Of a DNA stretch of 64,000 nt, positions 32,466-45,289 are shown in pieces. The notes under the pieces were generated by a model, which ran no database searches, was not told the DNA's origin, and saw only the letters and a program-made list of their open reading frames with translations. Both the position numbers and the translations under genes were made by a program. The DNA is from Dipteris shenzhenensis (taxonomy: Eukaryota; Polypodiophyta; Polypodiopsida; Gleicheniales). The DNA is taken from NCBI GenBank assembly GCA_047967505.1, contig CM106541.1; one strand, given 5' to 3'. Position 1 is the first letter of the stretch, and every line of letters starts with the position of its first letter.

Positions 32466-34590
32466 ATTTTAATTTTTTTTTGCAAAGAGAGGAACCTTCT
32501 ATTAATGCTTGAAAGACTTCATACAAAACAGTAGCCCCGAAGGTGCTGAGTATGGAAAAAAATGGAAAAAGGCTAATAGAAGAAAAATCCAGCCTGTTCC
32601 AGAGAAACCTAGCTCACTGCCTAGGGGATCTATGGTAAAGGGGCTAACAGCCAGGTCGGGGGACTATACAACCAATGAATCCCTCACGGAGTGAATACAT
32701 AGAAAACTCTTGTAGGCCAAGCCTTGCAAAAACGTGCGCACCTAGCGACAATCGCCCTAGAGCTCGGGGTCCCAAGCTCCCACATGGAGCGCAGGGTGTC
32801 GATGATATCTTGCCAGATGGCGACCAAGGTAGCCAAGGGTGGAATCGGATGCTCACCCATCACTAGACTACAACGAGCAACCCAAATGTTCCACTCCATG
32901 ATACTGGCTACTACCTTCCACACGCTATCCTCCAGAGGAGAATGAGGATCTGAGCTATCAGGAGGGACCGCCTCATGGAGCTCTATTCTCTGAATTCTCT
33001 GACTCTGTACATGGTAGGCTAGAGAGACCTCATCAATCTGGAATGTGTGACCTTCCTTAGTCAACCAGGTCACCATCCCCTAGTTGTAGTCCCTCCAAAG
33101 GCTCTGCATGCTGGTCATAATCCTGAAGGCTCCCATCCAGATCTTCCTGCGCTACAGTGACAGCTCCAGAGGTAGTGAGGGATCTTCTCCAGAAATCCAG
33201 AAGAGTAGTAGTGGCACTGCCCATCCACCGGCATCCGCTCCACGGGCCTATGGAAAAACCTCCGTGAGTGAGCGGCCAGCTAGAAGAAGTAGGAGATCTT
33301 CCTCGGCTGCAAACTAGACCATAGACGTGTCCAAAATATGGAACGGACCTCTAGGGGCACCCTCTGGGCTGCCCAATGCCTCTCCCTCGAAATGGGCCAA
33401 GTCGAAGAGTCCCATCTAAAGTTTCCTGCCAATCCGAGTGGTATATGAAAAGAAGGGCACCTCATCCACCTGCTCAGGGAGGCCGATCTTAGAAGACCAA
33501 AACCACTCTCTCGGATCGCACTGGACCTCCCTCAGGGGCCTACTTTCCCAAAGCCAGAGGCGCCATCTGGGGGTATCTTGCTTTGGGATGCTGGGAGGAT
33601 CAATGTGCCACTCCTTCCCTAATCAGCCCACCAATCTGATCATCTGCCAATGAATCCCATTCAGACTCCCGTCCATCTCTGGGTCTCTCTCAATGAGTGC
33701 TTGGAGTAGACCGCGAGGCCCTACATGAAAGAAGCCAGGCTGTGTGTTGCCTCACTGAATCATCATCCTCAAGGGGACCTCGGTCCGAGAAAATGGACCT
33801 AACCATTTGTTGTCCATCCACACGCAAAGTCTTTCCCGCCAAGACTCGAGGATGGCTAGGTCAATCTCCCTCATTCCCTGCCCTGCCCCTCGCATATGCG
33901 CTATGGCTCCAAGCCTCTCCTCTGTCTCCATGGGTATTCTGCTCCATCTGCCAAAGGAACAGGCCGGGCCACTATCCCACTGTGCCCATCCAATGTGAGT
34001 CCGTTGTCTAAGCATACGTCCATCCTGATCCTTGATCTCCGGTTGCCAGATGAGGGGTTGGTGCTCGAACTCCTCTCTGTAATGGGGCTGAGCCCGGATG
34101 AGGTCCCCTTCTAATCTCAGTTAGACCCTATGGAGGCTCCTCATCATGGGGGAACCCTTCCCCATAAAGGGGGCCTCTGAAAAGATCCATCTGTGTGAAT
34201 GATGCCACTACCTCCCAGTGCGTGGGGTGTTCTTGAGAAGCCCTCGCTACAAGAGGAGCTTCCAGGGCTCTACGCCAGGGGTGAGGCTGCACACAACCAA
34301 CTTGCCCAAGAGGGCTCTGCTCTGCATCTCCAGATCTATCATGCCCAATCCATCCAATGCCTGCGGCATGATCACCGCCTACCAAGCGACCCGAGCTCTG
34401 GTATTCCTAATGCCATCCAATCTTGCCCAGAGGGCCAGAGACTGCACTGTGCCAAGTAGGGCAGAGCTACTATGTGTTGAGCTCTGCAATGTTCTGAATG
34501 ATAAATTGCATCTCATTATTATGCAAAGAACTAGCGCGGTGGTCGCTCCAAGCCAACCTTGAATTTTCACGATCTGCATGGGCATGCTGC
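32466..34590 (-). mobile_element. third LINE remnant, 5'-truncated, minus strand
   Basis: Read on the minus strand: RVAW then a stop and VIMPQALDGLGMIDLEMQSR (the usual W-x-x-V-x-x-P-x-x-x-G-G-L-G-x-x-D-L segment), ALLGKLVVCSLTPGVEPWKL, then a Cys-His tail, GQCHYYSSGFLEKIPHYLWS, and a C-terminal block VWKVVASIMEWNIWVARCSL. The element ends in poly(T) on the plus strand at about 32466-32480, which is its A tail. The RT catalytic part is missing, as expected for a 5'-truncated copy. Frameshifts are present throughout. Confidence 0.75.
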
Positions 34591-36284
34591 CTAGTGACAG
34601 GTGGCAAAGCTACGGCAAAAGGCTGCATGATGATAGGTGGTTAGGCAGAGATGAAGCAGTGAAGAGATGCACGATGTAGTCAATAACGCTGCGCGAAGTA
34701 TGGCAAAGATGCCATGTATCCAGCTCTACAGTGTTTAGAATGATAGATTGCATCTCATTATTACGCCAGTGTGGCATCATGATGTTGAAAAAGTTTTTGG
34801 GGAGAGCACAGGTCCGCCTCAAATTCATAATATCACCTAGGAGCGCGTCGCGTCGCGGCCTCAAAATAGCACTGAAAATGGCTCTATGATTGGCTACACC
34901 CAAGCAAACGTTGACCCGCAAGCTCAATAGCATTTTCTCATTTGATCAAAAAGGCAATTTTTTAGAAATATATACTCCATACTTATGGAGCTAGTGCTGG
35001 TGGTCTTAAAACTTTGATATTTAGTGAAATTTGTAGTTTGGTTACCATAAATGGATGCACTAGAAAAAGTTAAATTCATACATGTGCAATGCTCTTTGAA
35101 TAAACCCACATTTTTTATCCTTTTGCATTGGTTTCTTTATAGAGTTACTACCTTGCAATGAGTCCCATAAGCATGTCAAAGGTGGTTCTTCCCCTTTGTG
35201 CTTGTTTTTTAATAGTGGTTTTATCTCTTCCTTGCTTCTCAGAGGCATTTGCTCCCATGGCTCTCTGTGCTCCTCAAGCTCTCTTGGAAGTTGAAACATG
35301 TACAAGTTTTGATTCTTGTCACGAAGCTGTCTTGAAGCTAGTCCTTGTTTCTCTTCATGAGCTAGCTGTCTAATAACATAAATTGTTTCTCATTTCTTCA
35401 TTTGCTCTCTTTCTTTAAACTAAGAAACGACATGGTACGATGTAGTTTGTCATGGACTGCAAAAGAATTAGATAGAGGCTGCAAGATAGGAAAGTTGAAA
35501 TACCCAACCATGGTACAAGAAAGAGGAAGCTGATGATACAATACTCATATAGAAACGAAAGACACATTTGCAACAAATGTAGAGGAAGAGACGACACTGG
35601 GAAAAATGCCTCCTTGCTGAGCAGCTAGCCTCGAAGACAACAAATGCACCTATTTAAGTAGTGCCATCAAAATGAAGAACATGAGCTGTGATTTCAAAAC
35701 TGGTGAGAGCATTCAGGCAGCAACATCAGGTTATTTGGGGAACTACCATCAGAAGCTTGACCTTGCACCTGAGGATTCGGTGAGTGTCCACTCTTCCAAT
35801 GCCTTGGGAGTTGCATGCCCAAGGGGTCATACTCTATAACTTGAGGGATGGCCTCGAAAATGCGAAAGGGGTGCATAGCTTATATCAACTAGCTATACAG
35901 GTGATGGCTTAGGTATGTATTTCATCTGAAAAAAACACAAAATAGCTTAGGCATACAACGTCAAAGATGTTGTCCATTAGGAGGATCAACGCAACTCCAG
36001 TGATTGGCCATTGAGTGGAAGCGATGTAGCCCGATGTGAGAAGGTCCCATGGGCATCAACCAATTGCAAGAAAAGGAGAGACTACCTAGGTGAGGAAGTC
36101 ATCACTGCAGTGGCATTGTTCTAAAACAATAACACGAGAGTTCCTCCAAACAAGAAGGATGTATACATGCCATAGATTGGATGCAAGCAGTAAGAGGAGC
36201 ACATCATACACATGCTTGACACAACACAAGTCAGTTGGACTTCCAATGTTGTCTTTGGCTATCTCTTTTTCTCACAAATCATTA
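34591..36284. other. no gene firmly supported
   Basis: A minus-strand frame at 34610-34933 (with LLGDIMNLRRTCALPKNFF) could be a distant LINE RT fragment, but this is weak. A short block near 34483-34533 recurs diverged at 34722-34770 (TGCATCTCATTATTA). The rest is AT-rich without motifs. Confidence 0.4.
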
Positions 36285-36321
36285 TGTTGGTATATTTTCA
36301 TTTACATCTTATGAAATCTTG

Positions 36322-36376
<55 letters not shown>

Positions 36377-36749
36377 AGGGAGGGAGGGAGGTGTGAAGAG
36401 AGTGGGAGAGAGGTAAGGAGTCTCACTTGCAGCTTTCTCACATACACAATGGGGGAATACGCACAAAAGTGGAGGCTGAAAACAGTTTTCCTCTTTTTAG
36501 TTGTGAAAGCCAAAAGAACTCTCTCTTCGTACAAAAGGAATAGATGAACCCTATATGTGGGTCTCAAACCAAACTCAGTTAACCTAGGTGGCATACTAAC
36601 TGAGCCACTAACTAGAGTACATAAAGATAGCTGTCATCTAGCTATTATTCATGGGCGGTGTACCAACCACATTTGCAGCTAACAAGTCGGTGACATAAAT
36701 GCACAACGGTCACCTTGGCATATCATGAGTGAAGCTCGATATCTCAACA
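36285..36749 (-). repeat. 3' LTR of a second copia element
   Basis: Plus-strand borders TGTTGGTAT and GATATCTCAACA give TGTTGAG...ACCAACA on the minus strand. It directly follows a polypurine tract (GAGCTCGAGGGGGAG, minus strand, 36750-36764). It contains the (GA)n tract near its outer end. Confidence 0.82.
36323..36391. repeat. (GA)n followed by (GGGA)n microsatellite inside the LTR
   Basis: About 24 GA units to 36370, then five GGGA-type units to 36391. The position inside the LTR suggests it grew after insertion or is a feature of that LTR family. Confidence 0.96.
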
Positions 36750-37140
36750 CTCCCCCTCGAGCTCAATCCCAATTCCTGCACACCAAGCAGGTCTCTGAAC
36801 TTGTGCAGCTTCTCTGCACCCAATGCCTTCGTGAATATCAGCTACCTGTTCCTTTGTCCTGACATAAACTAGATCAATAAAACCTACTAGAACCTTCTCC
36901 TGCACATAGTGATAATGCACCTCAATGTGCTTTGTTCTAGCATGATAGACTGGGTTATTTGCCAAGTGTATACTGCTCATGTTGTCACGATAAATGACAA
37001 CTGGCCCATCTGTAGACTGATGCATATCATAAAGTAGCTTATGCAACCAAGCTGCCTCACATGCAGCCATTGCTTCACCCCTATACTCAGCCTCTATGCT
37101 CGACAAGGCAACTGTAGGCTGTTTCTTGTGGGAGGACCCT
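36750..37140 (-). pseudogene. copia RNase H fragment
   Basis: Minus strand: KKQPTVALSSIEAEYRGEAM, then AACEAAWLHKLLYDMHQS, the RDN motif (YRDNMSSIHLANNPVYHART), KHIEVHYHYVQEKV and a worn EQVADI end. These are the standard C-terminal RNase H blocks of copia. The segment upstream of KKQP (plus-strand right side) is unrelated, so the element is truncated at about 37140. Only the RNase H end, polypurine tract and 3' LTR survive. Confidence 0.87.
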
Positions 37141-38025
37141 GACTATGCCATACCGGCGCCTAATATCTCTCCTTATGAAAGTCATGTGTATCAAACCAGT
37201 TTACATAAGCCATTACATCATGCAGGACAAACAATATATTTCGATGTATTAGATGGCTCCCATAACACAACGAGCTAGGGATGTGAACACCATAAATCGT
37301 AGACCGGCTATCCAATCATTACACTTGCCAAGGTTTGTGCTATGCAAGTGAGTGTCCTTATATAGTCAGACCATAAACTGTTACAAATTCCATAGCCCTT
37401 ACTTTCTTAAGGACTATCCAGACAAGGATGACCCCAACCCATGCTTGGGACAATCGTACCCAATTTGAACACTTCATTATGTTCTAGTTGTGTGGTGGAT
37501 CATCTATACAAGGATTGTCCCGTGAAGAGAAAACCCAAAACGGCTCTTGACCCTAAAACTAGCATTAACTTACTGAGTATTGAGAGAGGCCAAGTGCCCT
37601 CAGTGTCATTAAATGTGATCATGAGGAAACAAGCTACAGCCATGAGTAAGGAGCTCTATAAACAAGCTAAGAGGGAAAGAGCAGCCACCTCTCCATCTAA
37701 GGGTAAAGGCCACACAAGTGCAATTAAGGTGGGAAAGGTCTCAGATTGAGTCATCATTCAGAGTGGCTCGGCGGATGAAGAGACCGCAACGGTCTCCACC
37801 TTCACATCATCAGGACCCGCTCGATCGACCATAGATCCTACTGCACCATGGCCTGATGAGAAGGATAGGGTAAGGAAAGTATAGCCATGTATATGAGATG
37901 TAAGTCCAATAGGCCAGAATGAATACCTTGATCCAGCCATTGAGAAACAATGCCTTGCAGAGGCACAATGATTAGTTTGCAAATGTCAAGAAAGATTTCA
38001 GCGGCAGCTTAGTACTAACAAGAGC

Positions 38026-38721
38026 ATGGACACTATCCATCCCAATCATCAGGCCCCAAAAAAAACTCCCAAACGCCTGCCTACTCTGGAAAAGGTGGAC
38101 GAGATAGTCTCGAAGAGCACATCATCGCGAAGCTCACTCTTTTATCATAAGATGTTCAAAGAGGATTCTATTTGTCGTCAAGTGGTAGATGAGGACCTTG
38201 TGTTCTTTTACGGGTTTGATGACCCACAGTCTGAAGGGCGTGAACCAGTTGGCCATCCTCAAGATGTGGCAGGGCTCGCCCCATTCTTGTGGATAGAGGT
38301 GAAAATGTCAATAGTAGCCTTGATGGGAGGGAACCCCACCCTTTGGAAGGACCTCTCTGATTGGATGAATGGACAAGTGGTCACCCCGGAGGAAGTGGCC
38401 ACCGAGCTAGTCAAAGCCCCCACAGCAGAGCCAAATTTGTTGAAGATAATGGTCAACAAGTTGGGCCAGTACTTCAAGAGTGACAATACAAATGCCATGA
38501 TTTCGATCTTCTACCAAAATAAAAAGGCCACGGCAATATTGGATGGTGGAGCGGGTGTCAGCATTGTCACTAAGAAGTGCTGGGTGAGTTGGGGAAAGCC
38601 TAATATGGAAAGCACCAACCTGATCATAAAATTAGTTGATGCTACAACAATGCAGCTAGTGGGAGTCCTAAAGGACATAAAGATCAGACCTTTAGTCTTA
38701 CCTACTATGCTTGGTATGTAA
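38026..38721 (+). pseudogene. gypsy protease-containing segment
   Basis: A 231-codon open frame. Residues about 168-182 read TAILDGGAGVSIVTKK, an aspartic protease active site with DGG in place of D[ST]G, a variant known in plant gypsy elements. VVTPEEVATELVKAPTAEPN before it is the gag-protease linker. The frame stops at 38719-38721, but after a frame change the next protein part, with GYDVILGRPFIR, continues the protease fold. No full product is expected. Confidence 0.72.
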
Positions 38722-39589
38722 TGATGGACTTCCACAGACATCCAGATGGCTATGATGTCATCCTAGGGAGACCCTTTATACGAGTTGCAGGTCTGGTCCA
38801 TGATTGGGCCTCTAGTAGAATTTATCTATGCAAGGATGAGAAAATTGTGATGGTCGACTAGAAACATGTAAAGACCACCCCATGATTGGAAATTTATTTG
38901 CAACCGAGTGAGACACTACTCAAACTACTGCCCCCATTAATGTGTTCCAATTCTATAATGAGAAGGACATGGGGGAGGACGGGGATGAACACTAGTATGC
39001 TCGGTTGTCAGAACCCGAATTCTCTCATAATTGGATGCATGACCTAGTGACCATAGATGCGATTGAGAAGAGAGGAACCAAATTAGCGGCCTATGATCTC
39101 AAGGTGCGAGGGACTATAGTTTCCCTAAACATGATATGTGGGTGTTGTTTTAGCACACCACGAGTTATCATCCAATTGGGGAGCTAGATTGGACATAATT
39201 AAGGCTCCCCTCGGATCCCCTTAAAGTAGAGGAAGCCCCTCTTGTCGAGGTTAAGCTTCTTGCCAAAGAGAAACCACCCTAAAAGAACAAGGCCCCGTTG
39301 GCCAAGGATACCAAGACTACTCCCAAGGAGAAGCAACCTACCCCAAAAGACATAGAGGATGATGTGGAAGAAACTGATCTGCAACAAGTCCCTAAGCATT
39401 TCAAGGCTTACACGGTCCAAGACCACAACATACTTCTGGAGCAGACTAAACGGTCAGCCAAGCAAGGGGCACAATATGGTTAGGACGGCCAGCGAAGGTC
39501 AAGGAACTAGACCTTGCTAATGAAGACAAAGACCCTAAAGACCCGAAACCGATCTATATAGCTGATGACCTAACCCCCAAGCAAGAATA

Positions 39590-40674
39590 GGCATTGCTTG
39601 CTCTTTGCATGAATTTCATGATTTCTTTGCTTGGAAGTACAAGGACATGAAGGGTGTGCTACCAGAGGTCATACAACATACCATCCCTGATGATGGAAGA
39701 TATTAGATAGGTATGGCAATGACCCTATCTGATGAACCCAAAGTACGCGATGATTGTTCTTGAAGAAATATACAAATTGATTGATGCAGGGTTCATCTAC
39801 AAGATTTCTTTGCTTGAAAGTACAAGGACGTGTGCTACCAGAGGTCATACAACATACCATCCCCAATGATGGAAGATATCAAATAGGTATGGCAATGACC
39901 CTATCTGATGAACCCAAAGTATGCGTTGATTGTTTGAGAAGAAATATACAAATTGATTTCATCTCTACGAGATTGAGTTTACAAATTGGGTATCCCCCAT
40001 TGTCATAGCAAGATTAGAGTATGTGTTGATCTCAAGAAAGTGAACACGGTGACTCATAAGGAACATTACCCGCTACCCCTATGGAGCATGTCCTATAAAG
40101 AGTCATAGGCAAAGAGGCATATAGCTTCTTAGATGGGTTCTCTAGATATAACCAGGTGTCTATAGCTATTAGCACCACATGATCAGCATATAACTACATT
40201 CGCCATAGAATGGGGATTCTATGCATCCAAGGTAATGCTTTTTTGGGCTCACTAACATTCCCATAACATTCCAAAGGTTAATGATCATGGCCTTCAAAGA
40301 ATACTTGAGTGGTTTTCTAGAGGTTTTTCTAGATGGCTTGTGTGTTCATTCCAAATGGGATGATCATATCAAATATATGAGACTTGTGTTTGAGAGATGT
40401 TGTCTCTACCAAATCTCCCTCAATACAATTTAGGGTGAAACACGGGGTTATACTTGGTCACGTAGTGTCCAAAAATGGAATTTCCATGGATTATAATAAG
40501 ATTAAACTTATCTTGGGATTAACCCCACCCACCAATGCAAAGGGCGTACATAGGTTCACAAGGCACATTAGCTATTATCACAGGTTTATTTATAATTATG
40601 CCAAGATCGTCCGCCCTTTTGTACAAATTGCTAATCGTATTTCTTTGGACATAACAATACCAACTTTTCTATGA
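39590..40674 (+). pseudogene. gypsy reverse transcriptase remnant with mutated catalytic site
   Basis: Fragments in several frames: FFGLTNIPITFQRLM (RT motif B region), then FLEVFLDGLCVHSKWDDH, where the usual YLDD is FLDG, and GHVVSKNGISMDYNKIKLI of the connection. Upstream, 39621-39985 is a tandem duplication of RT start sequence. The second catalytic Asp of motif C is lost (GGC instead of GAY), so the enzyme would be inactive even without the stops. Confidence 0.75.
39621..39985. repeat. 183-bp tandem duplication in the gypsy RT
   Basis: ATTTCTTTGCTTG begins at 39621 and 39804, and the copies share CAACATACCATCCC, GGTATGGCAATGACCC and GATGAACCCAAAGTA. The second copy lacks 7 bases in the AAGGACATGAAGGG region. 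Divergence of several percent shows it is old. Confidence 0.9.
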
Positions 40675-40773
40675 GACCCTCAACTTAGTATTGGCACCAG
40701 TCCTGATTCTGTAAGCACATAACTAGGAGTTAATATTTTGTGTCCACATTAATGCTTTGAAATTTGCGATAGG

Positions 40774-41404
40774 GTGCATGCTAGCATAGTCCTTAAGTTT
40801 AATTTGAACTACCCTATATACTTTGCAAACTACCAACTCAACAATGCCGAGATGAATTATACTACAACTGAATGCAAAGGTCTTGCCATGGTGTATGCAG
40901 TTAAAAAGTTTAGGCATTACTTGTTAGCAAACAAGTTTTTTTTTTTGGTAGATCATGTGGCTCTCCTTTATCTGGTCAACAAGCCATGTATGACTGGACA
41001 CATCATGCGATGGATGCTTATCCTTTTAGAGTTTGATTTCCCTATGGCAGTAAGAAAGGGACATACTCATTTTATGGCCCATCATATGTTTTTATGGCCC
41101 ATCATATGTCTCGTATTCCCAATGGAGACCAATGAGAGGCGTGGAGGAGGATGCCCCAGATAAGGCACTAAACAAAGATAGTGTTAGGAAATTGATCAAG
41201 GATGCAGCCCCATATCAACTAATAGCTGGACAACTCTACCAGATGGGGAGAGATGGCATGATGCACCATTGTGTCCGAGAAGATGAGTTTGTGGAGGTTT
41301 TAGATGAAGCTCATTTAGACATTGCAGGCAGTCACTTTGCAGGAGAGCTGGCCCATAGGGTATTGCAAGATGAATTATGGTGGTCTATTCTCTTGCAGAT
41401 GTAG
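40774..41404 (+). pseudogene. gypsy RNase H and integrase N-terminus
   Basis: The RNase H segment reads AMVYAVKKFRHYLLANKF then VDHVALLYLVNKPCMTG and LLEFDFPMAVRKG, a block typical of several plant gypsy lineages. The integrase pre-core follows in the next frame: GQLYQMGRDGMMHHCVREDE and LDEAHLDIAGSHFAGELAHR (first His pair), with CDPCQ just after the stop. At the core the usual GIDFVGP reads GINFVGP, so the first catalytic Asp is Asn. Confidence 0.78.
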
Positions 41405-42310
41405 TCAAATTTGTTAAGCACTGTGACCCTTGCCAACGAGTCTCCATACCACATTGTCAGGATTATATGCCTTTGACCGGAGTTCTCACAGACCAGCCCT
41501 TTGAGAAGTGTGGAATCAATTTTGTAGGTCCAATTAGTGAAGCCACGTAAAAGGGACCCAAGCTCGTTACATTATAGTGGTCGTAGATTATTTCACCAAG
41601 TGGGCAGAGGCTAAGGCCACAAGGAAAGAGGATGCAAGAACAACCACTAAGTTCCTATATGAGAACATAATATCCCGCTTCGCTCGGCCTCCCATTGGAA
41701 ATCGTTAATGATAGGGGAACACACTTTGTGAATGACCCAATCCGTATATTGATGAGTGAGTTTCTCATTGTGCACCAAAAATCCACACCCTCGTGCATAG
41801 TTGAGGCTAGTCATAATGACTGGGAGCACAAACTCACCGCAACACTATGGGCATAACGAACGACATACAAGGCTGCTACCCAACTACACACGCTTTAGCC
41901 TAGCGTTTGGGGTAGAGGCAATTATGTCGATGGAATTTATTGTTCCAAGCCTTAGAGTTGTAGTTAGGGATTGAATATCAGATGAGGCAATCTTTGAAAG
42001 GTTAATCAATCTTGAAAAGCTTGATGAAATGAGATTGAGGGCTAAAAATTGAGAAGCTACGTTGTACAAAGTGGTATGACTACACAACCTTCAAAACAAG
42101 GACCTCAAAAAGGTAACCTTGCATTGTTATATAGCGAAAGAAACTCAAGCGTAAGGTGAAATATCAAGGAATGGGTCTGTATCGGGTTGTTGAAATCACA
42201 CCCCAAGGATCATGTAGAATTGCGACACTTGACAGCATTGAAATTGATGTTTACATCAATTTCACCAATGGCAGTAAGCTTAAGCACTACTACGGGCCAT
42301 TAACACTTCA

Positions 42311-43336
42311 AACGTTTCAAGCCATCCATTGAGAAAAGAAACTCAAAAAAGAAGTACGACCACAGAAAACTCCTTTGTATCCTTGTGTGATTATGCTACA
42401 AGAATCAATTACACGAGCAACCGCATAAGTTACACAAGAACCTATCTCTGAATGTGGGACAGCAACACAAGATTCTACTACAACAAAAGGGGAAGGTGAG
42501 GCTTGTTGGATTTCAAACTGCCACCCACCAAGCATAGCCTCTATTTCTCAATCAGCATTAGCAATGAACATGGTAGATCCACAAGAACTTGTTCCTAAAA
42601 AGGGAATAGACCCACAAGGACCTCCGTCGTTTCTATGCCACATACTTTGGATGGGAGCACCACTTCTCTCACAAGGACCACAGAGACTCAAAGTATTCCT
42701 CAAGTTTATGCTAAACTTCAAGCAGTCCTATTGCAAGTTGAGGAAGGTGCTTGACTAAATCAATTTGATACCAATGAACTCACAACACCATTTATGCATG
42801 CTTCAAGGACATAGCTATCCATGCTCTTTACAAGTTCTCTGAGCAAGTACGTAGCTTGGAGAGATGCCAGGTACTCCATGTCTCAAAAGGCCTCTAGTCC
42901 ATCATCCATGCATTCTGTCATGAGAATAGAAAGTCGGCATCGTAGGCGAAAATAGGGTGTGATCAAGTCCACTTCATCGTTAGGTGGAAATAGAGTTCTC
43001 GCCATTCATTGGAAATTCCTCCGCTCAACCAAGGTGATCACAATCCAGTCCAACTAGGTGATTAGGGTCCATGCATCCGCATGCACCCCGATCATAGTCA
43101 CTAACTCACAGCACACGGCCATATTCACATAATGATGAAGCCCACATTTTGTTGCTGCACCTTCCACATCACTCCACATGCACTCACACCCACCTAGGTG
43201 AGTCCAAGAGGCCACTCAATCAGTTAGAGTTCAAAACAAGGCCCACAAAGTCAAGTTGCTACAGGAGGAGAAGAAGATTGTAACAAGGATTAACCATGAT
43301 ATGGGAAGAAATAACCACTCATTAAAGTGGGAGAGA
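42311..43336. other. gypsy 3' untranslated or intergenic DNA
   Basis: No gene recognised. The stretch ends in a purine run, AAAGTGGGAGAGA (43324-43336), followed by TGTTGAATTGAAAACC, a plausible polypurine tract and LTR start. The LTR's other end could not be fixed. Confidence 0.4.
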
Positions 43337-43860
43337 TGTTGAATTGAAAACCTAAAGGACCACCAATGGAGCAGAACAAATGAATGAGTAGGGGTGATGA
43401 ACCAACTAAATAAGTGACCAAAGGGTTAGTGTAGCAAGCACAAATCAACACATCCTAGAAAATTTTTATGAGTTGAACATGATAATTTCAATTGGCCAGC
43501 CAATGGAACTCACTCCCTGCTACATGAAATTTTTCCAAAGCCCTACCATGGAGCAATGACCCATAGCCACACCTCTTGCATTGAACATTAAAGTGACAAA
43601 AACAATGACTTGGGACGAAGGGGTGCTCATTTGACGTCACGGTCCCAAAATGATACAGTGAAGGGTGTGATAATCAATAGAGTCTTGAGAACTAGCATCA
43701 TATTGGAGGAAGATTCAAAGGATGGACATGCATAAAGATGCGTGCATCAAAACTAGTGGAGCCTCTACTTTGTTGTGGTCTTCACTATGGTCAAGATGGA
43801 GAGAGAATGAGGATACCCTATGCCATTAGGGCAATGGTGGCTAAAGGATTCCAAGGTGCT

Positions 43861-43994
43861 CTAGTATAGCAAAAGAAGGAGCCACCCCAAAAGCCCAAGG
43901 CCATGAAGGAAGAGAAGATGAAGGCCTCTAGTATAACAAAAGAAGGATCCACCCCAAAAGCCCAAGGCCATGAAGGAAGAGAATAGGAAGGCAA
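43861..43994. repeat. 67-bp tandem duplication
   Basis: CTAGTATAGCAAAAGAAGGA at 43861 recurs as CTAGTATAACAAAAGAAGGA at 43928, and both copies share CCACCCCAAAAGCCCAAGGC and ATGAAGGAAGAGAA. It lies in the possible LTR region of the gypsy remnant. Confidence 0.92.
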
Positions 43995-44403
43995 TTGCTG
44001 ACCCCAATGACCAAGAAACAAACATAAGGACCAAACTAAAGGAGTAGTGAATACCTCCCAAACTCAAATTCTAGCCACCACCCAATGTCTAGGAGTGTTT
44101 TCCCTATGAAGTAACGTTGAAAACATTGTCCTATCTCAATGACATAACTTGAAGCCAGGCCAAAGTTACAGACTATAGCAATGAATTAACATGGGAAGTA
44201 CAACAATCTTGCAAAATGATCTGCTACATGGACAACCACTTTTGTGCTCTTGGATTGGCCAAATATTGTTCACAAAGATTGATGGAAGACAATGAATCCA
44301 TAAGGGCCTCTTGGTTATCATATAAAATAGGTGAACAAGCAATGCCAGACAGTTACTCAACCAAAGAAGAGATTTCTTTGAAGGGATAAGGATCATAGAC
44401 CAA

Positions 44404-44620
44404 GAAACCAAATCCAACAAAGCTACAAGGTTGGTACCTCCACCTTGGCCCTAGATTGATGTGGCTCCACCTCATTGGATTGAAAGGAACCCATGAGCTA
44501 CCATGCCAAGAAACTGAAGCCAACAAAGCTACCAAGTTGGTACCTCCACTCTCCCATATTTTTATCAGTGGCCCTAGGCTGCATTAATGTGGCTCCACCT
44601 TGTTGGATTGAAAGGACTGA
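44404..44620. repeat. diverged direct duplication crossing an LTR border
   Basis: Blocks at 44404-44490 and 44510-44620 share CCAACAAAGCTAC, TTGGTACCTCCAC, TGTGGCTCCACCT and TTGGATTGAAAGGA. The second runs across the proposed LTR start at 44601, so either the LTR is longer or the duplication followed insertion. Confidence 0.75.
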
Positions 44621-44970
44621 AGAGGTGAGTGGGATAGAAAAGTGCATCATGACACAAAGAGAGAGCTCAAGTGAGGAAAAATCAGTGTATTAAGATGAAG
44701 GAAGATCCTTCATTATATAGAGTGAGAGGAAGGTGTAGGCACTTGCCCTACATCAGTGGCAATCAGCCCCTACATCAGTGGAACTGGCTAAATCAAAGGA
44801 ACCTCCCATGTGGGGGCCTTTGGCTTACATCATCACTTGGGTCACACACTAGACACATCATAGCACTTGATGCACCTCTACAACACACACACACACACAC
44901 ACACACATGTGACTCCCCTAGATGCACACATGCGCCATAGAGCAAGCCCTTGATCACACTAATCCCAACA
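44601..44970 (-). repeat. 3' LTR of a gag-only copia derivative
   Basis: Plus-strand ends TGTTGGATTG and CTAATCCCAACA; on the minus strand TGTTGGGATTAG...CAATCCAACA. A polypurine run (CTTGAGGGGGG, minus strand) abuts it at about 44973. It contains a TATA-like CTATATAA (minus, about 44717) and a (CA)n tract. Confidence 0.68.
44881..44909. repeat. (CA)n microsatellite in the LTR
   Basis: CAACAC followed by about twelve CA units, then ATGTG, inside the copia LTR. Confidence 0.95.
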
Positions 44971-45289
44971 TACCCCCCCTCAAGGGTTTGCCTCTTGCAA
45001 TGTCAAGGATACATCTAGTCTCATAATTTCTCATGCCATCTCATGGTGGTCAAGCATAAATCTATGGCTAGGATCTCATGCTAGCAAAGGTGCCCAAGGG
45101 TAAAGGTTTACAAAAATGGGATAGACCAAACACACATATCACATGGCCTACATCATATGGTGACCAGAGGTGATTTACAAAAGACAACATTCTTTTTGGA
45201 GTACTACTCCAGGTAGAGAATCTCAAAATTTGACTAAGTGATGATAAACAAAATTTCAAAGACAAAGTGCTCAAAAGGCAAAGTCCTTG

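Larger units (their letters stand above)
37441..42310 (+). mobile_element. decayed Ty3/gypsy element of a second lineage
   Basis: Blocks appear in gypsy order on the plus strand: a Cys-His knuckle CSSCVVDHLYKDC (about 37481), protease AILDGGAGVSIV (38530), RT remnants ending LGHVVSKNGI (about 40455), RNase H (PIYFANYQLNNAEMNYTTTE, 40815), integrase zinc region (HLDIAGSHFAGEL; CDPCQ, 41310-41435), core motifs (VNDRGTHFV) and a C-terminal YINFTNGSKLKHYYGP end (42255). Its motifs differ markedly from the intact element, so it is a different lineage. It has many stops and a 183-bp internal duplication. LTRs were not paired; a candidate 3' LTR start lies at 43337. Confidence 0.85.

Noticed and set aside
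34610-34933. minus-strand frame resembling a LINE RT segment
   Set aside because: Only a vague LGD-x-x-N-L-R-R pattern; too weak to add to the LINE remnant beside it.
43337-44600. full 3' LTR for the second gypsy element
   Set aside because: The start TGTTGAATTG after a purine run is plausible, but no end and no partner LTR could be found.
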